In this document: positions 1 through 6,932 of the stretch, in pieces
How positions within the stretch are numbered: position 1 is the first letter of the stretch
How the letters are laid out: each line of letters opens with the position of its first letter
Source of the DNA: Deinococcus sp.
Lineage (GTDB): Bacteria > Deinococcota > Deinococci > Deinococcales > Deinococcaceae
Length of the DNA: 12,399 nucleotides
Assembly: GCF_025362455.1 (NCBI RefSeq)
Contig: NZ_JANYGJ010000092.1
Coordinates: 1 to 12,399 of the forward strand
Direction: 5' to 3'
Position numbers and translations under genes: made by a program
Notes under the pieces: generated by a model
Database searches by the model: none
The model's input: only the letters and a program-made list of their open reading frames with translations
What the model was told of the DNA's origin: nothing

Positions 1-234
1 GACCGGGTACATACTTCAGTCTGCGAGCGGGCCGGGGTGCGGCGCCTGAACATCCACGCCCTGCGGCACACCTTCGGCTCACTGATGGCCGCCCAGGGCG
101 AGCGGATCGAATACATCTCCAAGCTCATGGGACACGCCGACCCCGCCTTCACGCTGCGTCAGTACAGGCACCTGTATCCCGACGAACTCCAGTCGATCTT
201 TCTTAAGTTGCCACCAACAAACGACGCCGAATGA
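1..234 (+). CDS. Tyrosine recombinase (phage-type integrase), C-terminal part only
   Basis: The reading frame is open from base 1, so the gene begins outside the window; 77 codons are visible and the stop is at 232-234. The visible part is the end of the catalytic domain of a tyrosine site-specific recombinase. It has the HxLRHT box (H19 and R22 of the visible segment), the LMGH box (H45) and the nucleophilic tyrosine in QYRHL (Y55). Such enzymes break and rejoin DNA through a 3'-phosphotyrosine link. The gene ends about 120 bp from the 3' end of a tRNA-Thr gene on the opposite strand, the usual position for an integrase of an element inserted in a tRNA. The GTG at 37 is an internal codon, not a credible start. 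It could be an intact integrase or the remnant of a dead element; the window cannot show which. Confidence 0.85.
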   Translation, partial: DRVHTSVCERAGVRRLNIHALRHTFGSLMAAQGERIEYISKLMGHADPAFTLRQYRHLYPDELQSIFLKLPPTNDAE

Positions 235-237
235 ATC

Positions 238-269
238 ATCCGGACCCCCTCAGGGCCGGATTGGCTTTT
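238..269 (+). terminator. Probable Rho-independent terminator after the integrase
   Basis: Starting 3 bp after the integrase stop, ATCCGG (238-243) pairs with CCGGAT (256-261). CCC/GGG continues the stem after a bulged A. A short T run (266-269) follows after a few bases. The stem is strong but the T run is modest. Confidence 0.5.
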
Positions 270-320
270 AGACAATTTATAGACACACCAGGCCTGTTTC
301 GCTGTGCTTGCAAATAACCA

Positions 321-346
321 AAACGAAAAAACCCGCACTGGGCGGG
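321..346 (-). terminator. Rho-independent terminator of the tRNA-Thr transcript
   Basis: On the minus strand a 5-bp GC stem (CCCGC at 332-336 pairing with GCGGG at 342-346, 5-nt loop) is followed directly by six T and then CGTTTT. It begins about 10 nt beyond the CCA end of the tRNA, as expected for a single-tRNA transcript. It may also end read-through from the upstream aldo/keto reductase operon. Confidence 0.75.
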
Positions 347-355
347 CTTATTTTC

Positions 356-430
<75 letters not shown>

Positions 431-474
431 AACCTCATTCACGGCGGCAGGTCGGGCGTTTTCCTGCGCGACAC

Positions 475-503
475 AGCATAGGTGACGCCGAGGCGGAATG
501 CAA
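475..503 (-). promoter_or_regulatory. Promoter of the tRNA-Thr gene
   Basis: Reading the minus strand, TTGCAT (498-503) and TATGCT (475-480) are separated by exactly 17 bp, close to the sigma-70-type consensus. Transcription would start near 468, giving a leader of about 38 nt before the tRNA. The promoter fits between the stop of the aldo/keto reductase (510) and the tRNA. Confidence 0.75.
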
Positions 504-509
504 GCCGTT

Positions 510-1433
510 TTAGCTCCAGCTCAGGGCGCCACGAGCATGCCAGTAGGCGCCAGGCGCTTCTCGCAGCGCGTTCAGGGCGCTCAGGTCGGTGCCGACCCAC
601 TGCCGGGCACCCAGGTTGCTGCCGAGCTGAGAGAGCGTGCTCGCCCCGCTGAGCACCACGTCGGCCCAGGGACGGGCGAGCGCCGCCGCCAGCGCCAGGG
701 CGTCGGGTGCGGCGCCGAGGTCACGGGCGAGGGCGTCCAGACCGGTGACCTGGCCCCGCCTGCTCAGCCGCCCGTTGGCCAGCGCCTCCTTGGTCGTCAC
801 GCGCCAGCCTGCGGCGTGGGCCTCTGCCAGCGCTTCGCCCGCCGAGGGTTCCAGCACGTTCCAGGTGGCCTGCACCGCCCGGAACGGTCCGTTCAGCGCC
901 AGTGCGGCGCGGATGGTCGCCGCCTGTTCCGGCCCGCTGACCGACAGGCCCACCGTGACGCCCTGCGCGGCCAGGTCGCTCAGGCGGGAGAGAAGTGCTG
1001 CGTCAGCCAGCGCCGGACTCTCAGACGTGACGCTGTGAATCAGGTACAGATCGGGTGGCCCGCCCAGCGCGGCCAGCGTTTCGGGCCACTGGCGCCCGAA
1101 GGTAGCCAGCGAATGGTCCTTGACCTCGTGCTGCTCGGCGTCAGTCTGCCAGTTGGCGACGTAGGTGTAGCCCCATTTGGACCCGATACTCAGCTTCAAG
1201 CGGCGCTGCGGGTGCCGGGCCAGCCACTCACCCAGAAACGTTTCGGCCAGGCCATACGAACGGGCGGCGTCGAAGGTGCGGATTCCAGCCTTCCAGGCGG
1301 CGTCCAGCAGGCTGTGGGTGCGAAGTCGGAGGTCGTCCACGCTGCGGCCCTGTGCGAAGTCGGCGGCGTGACCGAGGTTGAGGTAGCCGGGGCGGCCCAG
1401 CGCCGCCAGGCCCAGTCCGAGTTGAGCGCTCAT
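510..1433 (-). CDS. Aldo/keto reductase family oxidoreductase
   Basis: This 307-residue protein is an NAD(P)H-dependent aldo/keto reductase of TIM-barrel type; its substrate cannot be told from sequence. The catalytic tetrad is visible: D55 and Y60 in FDAARSYGLAE, K86 in IGSKWGY and H133 in LYLIHS. The frame is open further upstream, but MSAQLGLGLAALG is the right start. It begins the family's first strand, and its ATG (1433-1431) overlaps the stop of the upstream RidA-family gene in an ATGA junction, so the two are probably translated in a coupled way. An upstream extension would only run through the RidA gene in another frame. The gene is the last of the DUF72-RidA-reductase run and its stop lies just before the tRNA promoter. 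Confidence 0.9.
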   Translation of the reverse strand: MSAQLGLGLAALGRPGYLNLGHAADFAQGRSVDDLRLRTHSLLDAAWKAGIRTFDAARSYGLAETFLGEWLARHPQRRLKLSIGSKWGYTYVANWQTDAEQHEVKDHSLATFGRQWPETLAALGGPPDLYLIHSVTSESPALADAALLSRLSDLAAQGVTVGLSVSGPEQAATIRAALALNGPFRAVQATWNVLEPSAGEALAEAHAAGWRVTTKEALANGRLSRRGQVTGLDALARDLGAAPDALALAAALARPWADVVLSGASTLSQLGSNLGARQWVGTDLSALNALREAPGAYWHARGALSWS

Positions 1434-1849
1434 ACTTCGAGAATAGCGTCGGCCTCGATTTCCAGCAGGTGCGCCGGGTCGATCAAAGCGGCGACCTGCA
1501 CCATGCTGCACGCCGGGCGAATGGCGCCGAAAACGCGGACAGGCCCGGTAGGTGCCGTTCTGTTCAAGACCTCGCCATGAACCTGACCGATGGCCTGCCA
1601 CTGGCTGATATCGGTGACGTAGATACGTGTCCGCACCACATCTGAGAGGCTGGCCCCGGCTTCCCGCAGCGCCCCCTCGATGATGCCGAGGATGACTCGC
1701 GTCTGCCCCGCCGGGTCGCTGGGATGCACCGCTTCGCCGTTCACCGTCGCGGTGGTTCCGGCTACGCTGATATGGTTGCCCACCCGCACGGCCCGCGAGT
1801 AGCCGACCACGGCTTCCCAGGGCGAAAGTCCGCTGACGTTTCGTCGCAT
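1430..1849 (-). CDS. RidA (YjgF/YER057c/UK114) family protein
   Basis: This 139-residue protein spans the whole RidA domain: a GxxxxxVAGTTA strand near residue 30, TRIYVTD at 74-80 and the closing LEIEADAI at 129-136. RidA proteins form trimers and many hydrolyse reactive enamine/imine intermediates such as 2-aminoacrylate. The arginine needed for that activity in Escherichia coli RidA (R105, in a PARS context) aligns here with C114 in RPACSMV. The protein therefore belongs to a subgroup whose deaminase activity is doubtful. The start is supported by a TAGAAT -10 element ending 6 nt before the ATG, with no Shine-Dalgarno, suggesting a leaderless transcript. Its stop overlaps the aldo/keto reductase start by 4 bp. 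The DUF72 gene ends 32 bp upstream. Confidence 0.9.
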   Translation of the reverse strand: MRRNVSGLSPWEAVVGYSRAVRVGNHISVAGTTATVNGEAVHPSDPAGQTRVILGIIEGALREAGASLSDVVRTRIYVTDISQWQAIGQVHGEVLNRTAPTGPVRVFGAIRPACSMVQVAALIDPAHLLEIEADAILEV

Positions 1850-1855
1850 GGCAGC

Positions 1856-1861
1856 ATTCTA
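1856..1861 (-). promoter_or_regulatory. -10 element for leaderless ridA-family mRNA
   Basis: TAGAAT on the minus strand ends 6 nt before the ATG at 1849. A TANNNT box about 7 nt before the start is the signature of leaderless genes described in Deinococcus. No convincing -35 was seen, and no ribosome binding site precedes the ATG. Confidence 0.5.
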
Positions 1862-1881
1862 GCCAGGTGCGGCCCCAGGTT

Positions 1882-2718
<837 letters not shown>

Positions 2719-2780
2719 GTGTTGGCCTTCATGGAGACAGTGTGGGGTGCGGGGCGGCGGGGTGGATGAAGGGAAGGAGA

Positions 2781-2808
2781 CCTGTGGCCTGTGGCTTGTG
2801 GCCTGTGG
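2781..2808. repeat. Tandem heptamer repeat (unit CYTGTGG, four copies)
   Basis: Four head-to-tail 7-bp units lie here; three are CCTGTGG and the third is CTTGTGG. G-rich, more degenerate sequence continues on both sides, roughly 2741-2822. It fills the spacer between the small exported protein (stop at 2959) and the DUF72 start (2718). The same unit, CTTGTGG, recurs in opposite orientation at 3350-3370. It resembles the short tandem heptanucleotide repeats known in other bacterial genomes. No clear DUF72 promoter could be found inside the spacer. Confidence 0.8.
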
Positions 2809-2830
2809 GAAGGGTGTGGGACGGAGAGGC

Positions 2831-2866
2831 AAACCAAACTTGCCCCCGACTGGTATGGCCGGGGGC
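2831..2866 (-). terminator. Possible terminator of the small exported protein gene
   Basis: GCCCCCG (2842-2848) and CGGGGGC (2860-2866) form a perfect 7-bp GC stem with an 11-nt loop. On the minus strand it is followed by AAGTTTGGTTT, a broken T run. It lies about 90 bp beyond the stop at 2959. The hairpin is clear; the terminator role is less so. Confidence 0.45.
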
Positions 2867-2958
2867 GGGAGGTAAGTTTCAGATTTTTAGCGTGCCAGGC
2901 GAAACCCGGACGCGCCAATGGTTTTTCGGAAGCCAGTGGTCTTTCGGTGTCTGGCGCT

Positions 2959-3282
2959 TCAGCGGCACAGCCCGCAGTATTCGAGCAGCTTGCCGCCGAA
3001 AAACAGCTTGCCGGAGCAGTCGCTCGTCCGGAGCTGCCAGGTCCACGGCCCGCTGCGCAGGCGCGAAAGCTGCGGCGTCTGGCCGACCAGCTTGAAGGCC
3101 AGCGTGGATTGCCGGTACTTGAGATACAGCGTCTGGGCGTCCATATCGGTGAATTTGACTTCACGGCCACTGCGGCAGTGGTGCCCGTAGTAAACCCGCC
3201 GGTCCGCGTCGGCCTGGGCGTGAGCGATAGGCAACAGCGTCACCAGGCTCCAGATCAGCAACTTCGGTAAGCGCTTACTCAA
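2959..3282 (-). CDS. Small exported cysteine-containing protein, function unknown
   Basis: This 107-residue protein begins with a Sec signal peptide (MSKRLPK, then a hydrophobic stretch and the probable cleavage site AHAQA near residue 24). The mature part is about 83 residues and holds four cysteines (C36, C89, C103, C106), enough for two disulfides outside the cytoplasm. The start codon is TTG at 3282, set by GGAGG (3287-3291) 4 nt upstream; no other start keeps the signal peptide. The pattern, with a Cys-Arg-Ser-Gly near the N-terminus of the mature protein and Gly-Lys-Leu-Phe..Glu-Tyr-Cys near the end, distantly recalls MliC-type lysozyme inhibitors, but the conserved core is not clear enough to assign. 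Heptamer repeats lie in the spacers on both sides. Confidence 0.75.
   Translation of the reverse strand: MSKRLPKLLIWSLVTLLPIAHAQADADRRVYYGHHCRSGREVKFTDMDAQTLYLKYRQSTLAFKLVGQTPQLSRLRSGPWTWQLRTSDCSGKLFFGGKLLEYCGLCR
3267..3278. promoter_or_regulatory. Perfect 12-bp palindrome GTAAGCGCTTAC at a gene start
   Basis: The sequence is its own reverse complement and covers codons 2-6 of the small exported protein gene. Its central AAGCGCTT is typical of operators for LacI/GalR-family regulators. A second partial copy, GCGCTTA (3299-3305), lies 28 bp away in the leader. It could be a repressor site at the start of the gene, or chance in coding sequence. Confidence 0.3.
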
Positions 3283-3349
3283 TGAGCCTCCGTATCAGGC
3301 GCTTATCAACTCGTCGGCGCGAATGTACGACCAGGCTCTTCACCGGTCC

Positions 3350-3370
3350 CCACAAGCCACGCGCCACAAG
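3350..3370. repeat. Tandem heptamer repeat, inverted copy of the 2781 array
   Basis: Three 7-bp units on the plus strand, CCACAAG, CCACGCG and CCACAAG, correspond to CTTGTGG-type units on the minus strand. The array ends 5 bp before the stop of the next upstream gene (3376). Together with the array at 2781-2808 it brackets the small exported gene in inverted orientation. Confidence 0.65.
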
Positions 3371-3375
3371 CCTCT

Positions 3376-4110
3376 TTAATTAAACTTCCCCAGGTCCAGA
3401 TTGAAGTTGTAGGCGCAACTGCCTTCCTCGTTGCGGACCAGCAGATCGAGCTTGGAGTTGGCGTTCAGGCCCGCCTTGAGCGGCTCGAAATAATACACCA
3501 GCGTGCCGGTCTGCTTGCCGCCGTCGCCGGGCTTGAAGTCGTTGACGAAGCTGAAACGGGTGGGGGCCAGCAGCTTGCCGTCGGCGCCCTTGAGGCGCAC
3601 CAGGTAGGCGCTGCGCTGCTGCAAGTCGCTCAGGCCGCGCACCACCATATCGATGCGGAGCTGGCCGTCGGGCAGGCGACCCGGCGCCGGGAGCAGGGCT
3701 TCCTTGACGGTCAGGTTCTTGAAATTGTCGCGGGCGTCCTGGGCCTGAAACAGCAACTGGTCGGCCTGGCCGCTGAGCGTCAGGTTGGAAATCTTGCTGC
3801 CCTGGGCGTAGTCGCCGGGCGCCGTGAGCCAGCCGGTCAGGCAGGCGTCGCCGCCGTCGATGACCTTGACACTGCCGTCAGGCGCACCCTTGAACTTACC
3901 GGCAGCCACGCTCAGGTCGAGGGTCAGGTAGGTCGGCGCAGCGGCGCGGCGGCCATAGGCGCTGTCGATGATGGTCTTGGCGCTCTGGTCTTCGAGCTTG
4001 GGCACCCAGGCCGAAGCCGAACCGGCGTTCAGCGTGCCCAGAAGCAGCAGGCCCATCACGGATTGACGCAGAACGGATGGACGCAGGGCGGTGAAGGGCA
4101 ACTTGGACAT
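3376..4110 (-). CDS. Exported protein of unknown function downstream of the TonB-like gene
   Basis: The 244-residue protein starts with a signal peptide: hydrophobic VMGLLLLGTLNAG (residues 18-30) and a probable cleavage after SASA (34). The mature part looks beta-rich, with alternating Thr/Leu/Val stretches, and has two cysteines (C90 and C232) that could form one disulfide. I do not recognise a known domain. The ATG at 4110 is chosen because it directly precedes the signal peptide and has GAGG upstream; the 53 codons open further upstream are Arg/Ser-rich spacer sequence. It follows the exbB-exbD-TonB-like genes on the same strand after 159 bp, so it may be a periplasmic or surface partner of that system, which is inference from position only. 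Confidence 0.8.
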   Translation of the reverse strand: MSKLPFTALRPSVLRQSVMGLLLLGTLNAGSASAWVPKLEDQSAKTIIDSAYGRRAAAPTYLTLDLSVAAGKFKGAPDGSVKVIDGGDACLTGWLTAPGDYAQGSKISNLTLSGQADQLLFQAQDARDNFKNLTVKEALLPAPGRLPDGQLRIDMVVRGLSDLQQRSAYLVRLKGADGKLLAPTRFSFVNDFKPGDGGKQTGTLVYYFEPLKAGLNANSKLDLLVRNEEGSCAYNFNLDLGKFN

Positions 4111-4269
4111 CGGGAACCTCGCGGGAAGGACTCGCCCGGCTGGGCGGCAAGAAGAGCGGATGCTGTATCTGGACAACCTGGGCCTTGTACTCTGCGTTTT
4201 AAACGTTCTGGATGATGGGAAGCTGATGTACGGCAGGCGGCCTGACGTCTGGATACTTAGTCTGGACAC

Positions 4270-6282
4270 TCAGTCCTTGAGATACACCAACCGGCAGCCC
4301 ACACCCGCCGAGCGGAACGCTGCCGCCCCCGCCGCATCGAGCACGGCGTCGGTGATGAGGTTGCTGTTGGGGGCCTGGCGGTTGGGCTGGACCTTGAGCG
4401 CCCGAATCCGCACGACGTTTTGAAACTGGCCGAGCTGGCTTTCCGCCGTGACGTAGGTTTGCAAGTTGCCCTCGTTGACGAGCTGTGAACTGACGCCCTT
4501 GACGAGCGCGGCGTCGGGCCAGAGCTGGTTGTTGGCACTGTCCACTACAAAGACCGTCTGTGCCCGCTCGAAGCGTTTGTCCAGCCCGCGCACGTCGATG
4601 ACCACGCTGCACAGCGCGGCTTTGTCCTCGCTGCCCGCGCCCGCGCCGCCCGTGCCCGAAGCGCGGGAGCCGGTGCCCACGCCGCCTGCCGGGCTGGCCG
4701 CCACCGCGCCGTCGCCGTCGGGTCGGCCACCGGCCACCGCTTCGGGTCCGGCGGTGTCGGGGCTGGTGCCGGTCTGACGGCCCTGGGCGTCGCCCTGGGG
4801 GGCCGGTGCGCCGCCGCCGCTCTCCCCCGCGCCCGCGCCGCCCCGGCCCACCGGACGGGCGGTCTCGCCGGGCTCGGCGCTGGCCCCGGCGCCGTTGCCC
4901 GTGCGGCCCCGCGCCGTTTCGGTGGGCGCGGCGGGGGCCTCGGCACTGGCGCCGCTGCTGCCCGGCGTGCCACGCGAGGGCGCCGGGGTATCCGCGCCGG
5001 GCGCGTTGGCAGGCGCGGCGCCCGTACCGCCCGCAGGCCGGGCCGCCTCGCCCTGAGCCGACTGCCCCGCGCCGCTGCTTGAGCCGTTGCCTGAGCCACT
5101 GCCCGCGCCGCCCACCGGACGGGTCGCTGCCGGGGCACTGGCGGCGGGCGTGCGGCTGGGCCGGGCCGGAGCTGCTGTTTCAGGCGCTGGAGTCACTGCA
5201 CCCTGACTGGCGCCGCGTGCAGGCGCCGCCGCGCGGGTTTCGGGCGCCGCCGCCTGGGGAGCGGCCTGGGTCGAGCGGGCCGGACGCAGCGGCTCGGTGG
5301 GCGCGTCGCTGGCGGCGATCTGGGGGCGCGGCGCGGTCGGGGCTTCGGGGGCCGCAGCGGCGGTGGCCGGAGTACCCCGGCTGGGCGCGGCCTGGGCTGG
5401 CTCGGTCAGCGGGGCGCTGGCGGCGGGCTGTGGGGCGGCAGGTTGCGAAGTGGCAGGCCGGGCCTCCGCTGCCCCGCCGCGTGAGGGCAGCGTGCTACCT
5501 GTGGGCGCGGCGTTCTCGCGCCTCGGCAGGGCCGTGACCGGTTCGGGTTCGGGCGCCGGGCTGGCCTGCTCGGTCTCGGCAGCCCGCGAGGGCCGCTCAG
5601 GCAGGGCCGCTTCGGGCTGGGGCGTGGGCGTGGCCGCTTCAGCGGGCGGAGTCAGGCGGGCGGGCGCCGGAGTTGGTGTCGGCACCTGGCTGGGCGGCAC
5701 CTGGCTGGGCGGCGTCAGTCTGGCCTGTTCACTGGGGGCGGGCTTATTCGGAACAGGGGCCGTCTGGGGGGCGCGGGGCGCGGCGCTGGCCGATTCGCCA
5801 GGCTTGGGCTGGGCGGCGCGGGGCTGGGTCGGCTGGGCGACGCGGGGCGCCGGGGCCGGAGCTTTGGGCGCAGCAACCTGCGGCCTGGCCGAGCGGGTGG
5901 GCGCCGTTTTGGGCGGCGTCACGGCGACTTTCGGCGGCGTGCTGGGCGGCTTGACGGCTGGTTTGGGGGCAATCGGCTTGGGGGGAACGGGTTTGGGCGG
6001 CACTGGTCTGGGCTGGGGTTTGGGCGCGGGCCTGGGCGGTGTGGGCGGCCTGATGAGCGCGGGTCTGACCGGCGTGGTCGGGGTCGGCGCGTCCAGGGGC
6101 GGCGCCAGCGTCACCACTTCCAGCGGGGCGCGGCTGACGTCGGGTCGGCTGGGCGTCCGCTGCAACACCGGCTGGGGCCGCAGCGACAGCAGCCCCAGCA
6201 GCAGGGCGGCGTGCAGCAGCACCGTCACACCCAGCGCCCGCGCCCGGTCGGCGTTTTCAGGCGGCGGCAGCGAGATAGTCAA
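4270..6282 (-). CDS. TonB-like energy transducer with very long Pro/Ala/Gly-rich linker and atypical C-terminal domain
   Basis: The 670-residue protein has a short cytoplasmic N-terminus, one membrane anchor (about residues 17-34) with a histidine inside it (H24, like the functional TonB His20), then a linker of roughly 510 residues. The linker begins with PKP/PPKP repeats (about 70-130), becomes Ala/Pro-rich, then Gly/Ala/Ser-rich (about 390-550). The C-terminal 115 residues form a separate domain with two cysteines (C558, C663) and a start of the form VVIDVRGLD, followed by a VFVVDSANNQLWP segment. It lacks the TonB C-terminal motif and distantly recalls the FlgT/LPP20-like 'DARGL' domains. 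The start is TTG at 6282, because a TAG in frame lies four codons upstream. It follows exbB and exbD, which would supply proton-driven energy. TonB proteins are typically about 240 residues. Confidence 0.75.
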   Translation of the reverse strand: MTISLPPPENADRARALGVTVLLHAALLLGLLSLRPQPVLQRTPSRPDVSRAPLEVVTLAPPLDAPTPTTPVRPALIRPPTPPRPAPKPQPRPVPPKPVPPKPIAPKPAVKPPSTPPKVAVTPPKTAPTRSARPQVAAPKAPAPAPRVAQPTQPRAAQPKPGESASAAPRAPQTAPVPNKPAPSEQARLTPPSQVPPSQVPTPTPAPARLTPPAEAATPTPQPEAALPERPSRAAETEQASPAPEPEPVTALPRRENAAPTGSTLPSRGGAAEARPATSQPAAPQPAASAPLTEPAQAAPSRGTPATAAAAPEAPTAPRPQIAASDAPTEPLRPARSTQAAPQAAAPETRAAAPARGASQGAVTPAPETAAPARPSRTPAASAPAATRPVGGAGSGSGNGSSSGAGQSAQGEAARPAGGTGAAPANAPGADTPAPSRGTPGSSGASAEAPAAPTETARGRTGNGAGASAEPGETARPVGRGGAGAGESGGGAPAPQGDAQGRQTGTSPDTAGPEAVAGGRPDGDGAVAASPAGGVGTGSRASGTGGAGAGSEDKAALCSVVIDVRGLDKRFERAQTVFVVDSANNQLWPDAALVKGVSSQLVNEGNLQTYVTAESQLGQFQNVVRIRALKVQPNRQAPNSNLITDAVLDAAGAAAFRSAGVGCRLVYLKD

Positions 6283-6306
6283 GGCCGCGCCCTATACAAA
6301 CTTGAC

Positions 6307-6336
6307 GTGTTGATAGCGACCGTGTTGATAGCGACC
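6307..6336. repeat. Two exact 15-bp tandem repeats between exbD and the TonB-like gene
   Basis: GTGTTGATAGCGACC occurs twice head to tail (6307-6321 and 6322-6336), followed by a partial third GTGTT. They occupy half of the 64-bp spacer between the exbD stop and the TTG start of the next gene. They could arise by slippage and may change the spacing or folding of the mRNA. Confidence 0.8.
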
Positions 6337-6346
6337 GTGTTCATGC

Positions 6347-6802
6347 CTACTGGGCTCCAGTGGCAGGCTTGGCTGGGGTCTTGGCTGGGGTCTTGATCGG
6401 CGTAGCGCTGCTCCGGGTGCCCAGCGCCAGCCGTTCGCCGCCCGCCTTCTTGATGACGTCCATGACCTGCACCACGCCGCCGTAATTGCCCTTGGCATCG
6501 GCCCGCAGGCCCACCACGCCGCCGGAGGTCCGCAGCAGGGGCCTGAGCTGTGTGCCCAGCTTGGTCAGGGTGGTGGCCTTGCCGTTGAGGTACAGCTTGC
6601 CGGACTTGTCCAGGCTGACAATCGGCAGCTCCGGCGTTTCGCGCACCGTCTGGGAGGCGCGGGGCAGATCGAGCGGCAGGGCGTTGCGGCGGGCATTCAG
6701 GTTGCTGGTCAGAAAAAAGAAGATCAGCAGCAGCAGCACGATGTCCACCATCGGCGCGAAGTCGAAGGTGAGGTCCTGGGGCTCGCGCATCCGGCGTCTC
6801 AT
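6347..6802 (-). CDS. exbD: Biopolymer transport protein ExbD/TolR family
   Basis: The 151-residue protein has the ExbD layout: a short basic N-terminus (MRRRMREP), a single membrane helix beginning FAPMVDIVLLLLIFF (about 15-32) with the conserved proton-pathway aspartate at D20, and a periplasmic domain (about 40-135). The tail is Lys/Thr/Pro/Ala repeats. ExbD works with ExbB as a proton-driven motor that energises TonB or TolA-type proteins. The ATG at 6802 gives the usual N-terminus; a second ATG four codons later is possible. The 40 codons open upstream are repeat-rich spacer. ExbB lies 130 bp upstream and the TonB-like gene 64 bp downstream. Confidence 0.92.
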   Translation of the reverse strand: MRRRMREPQDLTFDFAPMVDIVLLLLIFFFLTSNLNARRNALPLDLPRASQTVRETPELPIVSLDKSGKLYLNGKATTLTKLGTQLRPLLRTSGGVVGLRADAKGNYGGVVQVMDVIKKAGGERLALGTRSSATPIKTPAKTPAKPATGAQ

Positions 6803-6815
6803 GGGGCACCCTGGC

Positions 6816-6898
6816 GGGTGCGGGGAGTGGGGAGCGGGATGGGGGATGTGGGAACAGCGCAATGGTCGAGCCCACGACCCACCACCCCTAACCCAAGA
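6816..6898. repeat. Heptamer-period G-rich and C-rich arms between exbB and exbD
   Basis: From 6816 to about 6857 the plus strand steps in 7-bp units beginning GG (GGGTGCG, GGGAGTG, GGGAGCG and so on). From 6871 to 6898 it steps in 7-bp units beginning CCC (CCCACGA, CCCACCA and so on). The two arms are inverted relative to each other and separated by about 13 bp, so partial pairing is possible in the exbB-exbD mRNA. They fill most of the 130-bp spacer. Confidence 0.65.
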
Positions 6899-6932
6899 CC
6901 GTGTGGCCCCACCGACTTCCAACTGATCCCCC

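Noticed and set aside
498..1580. Long plus-strand open frame opposite the aldo/keto reductase and RidA-family genes
   Set aside because: Arg/Gly/Gln-rich text with no domain, spans two genes with full motifs on the other strand; a GC-driven shadow.
2781..2808. CRISPR-like array
   Set aside because: Units are 7 bp and contiguous with no spacers; a simple tandem repeat.
5297..6313. Gly/Ala-rich plus-strand open frame of 338 codons opposite the TonB-like linker
   Set aside because: Mirror of the Pro/Ala codons of the linker; no start signal or domain.
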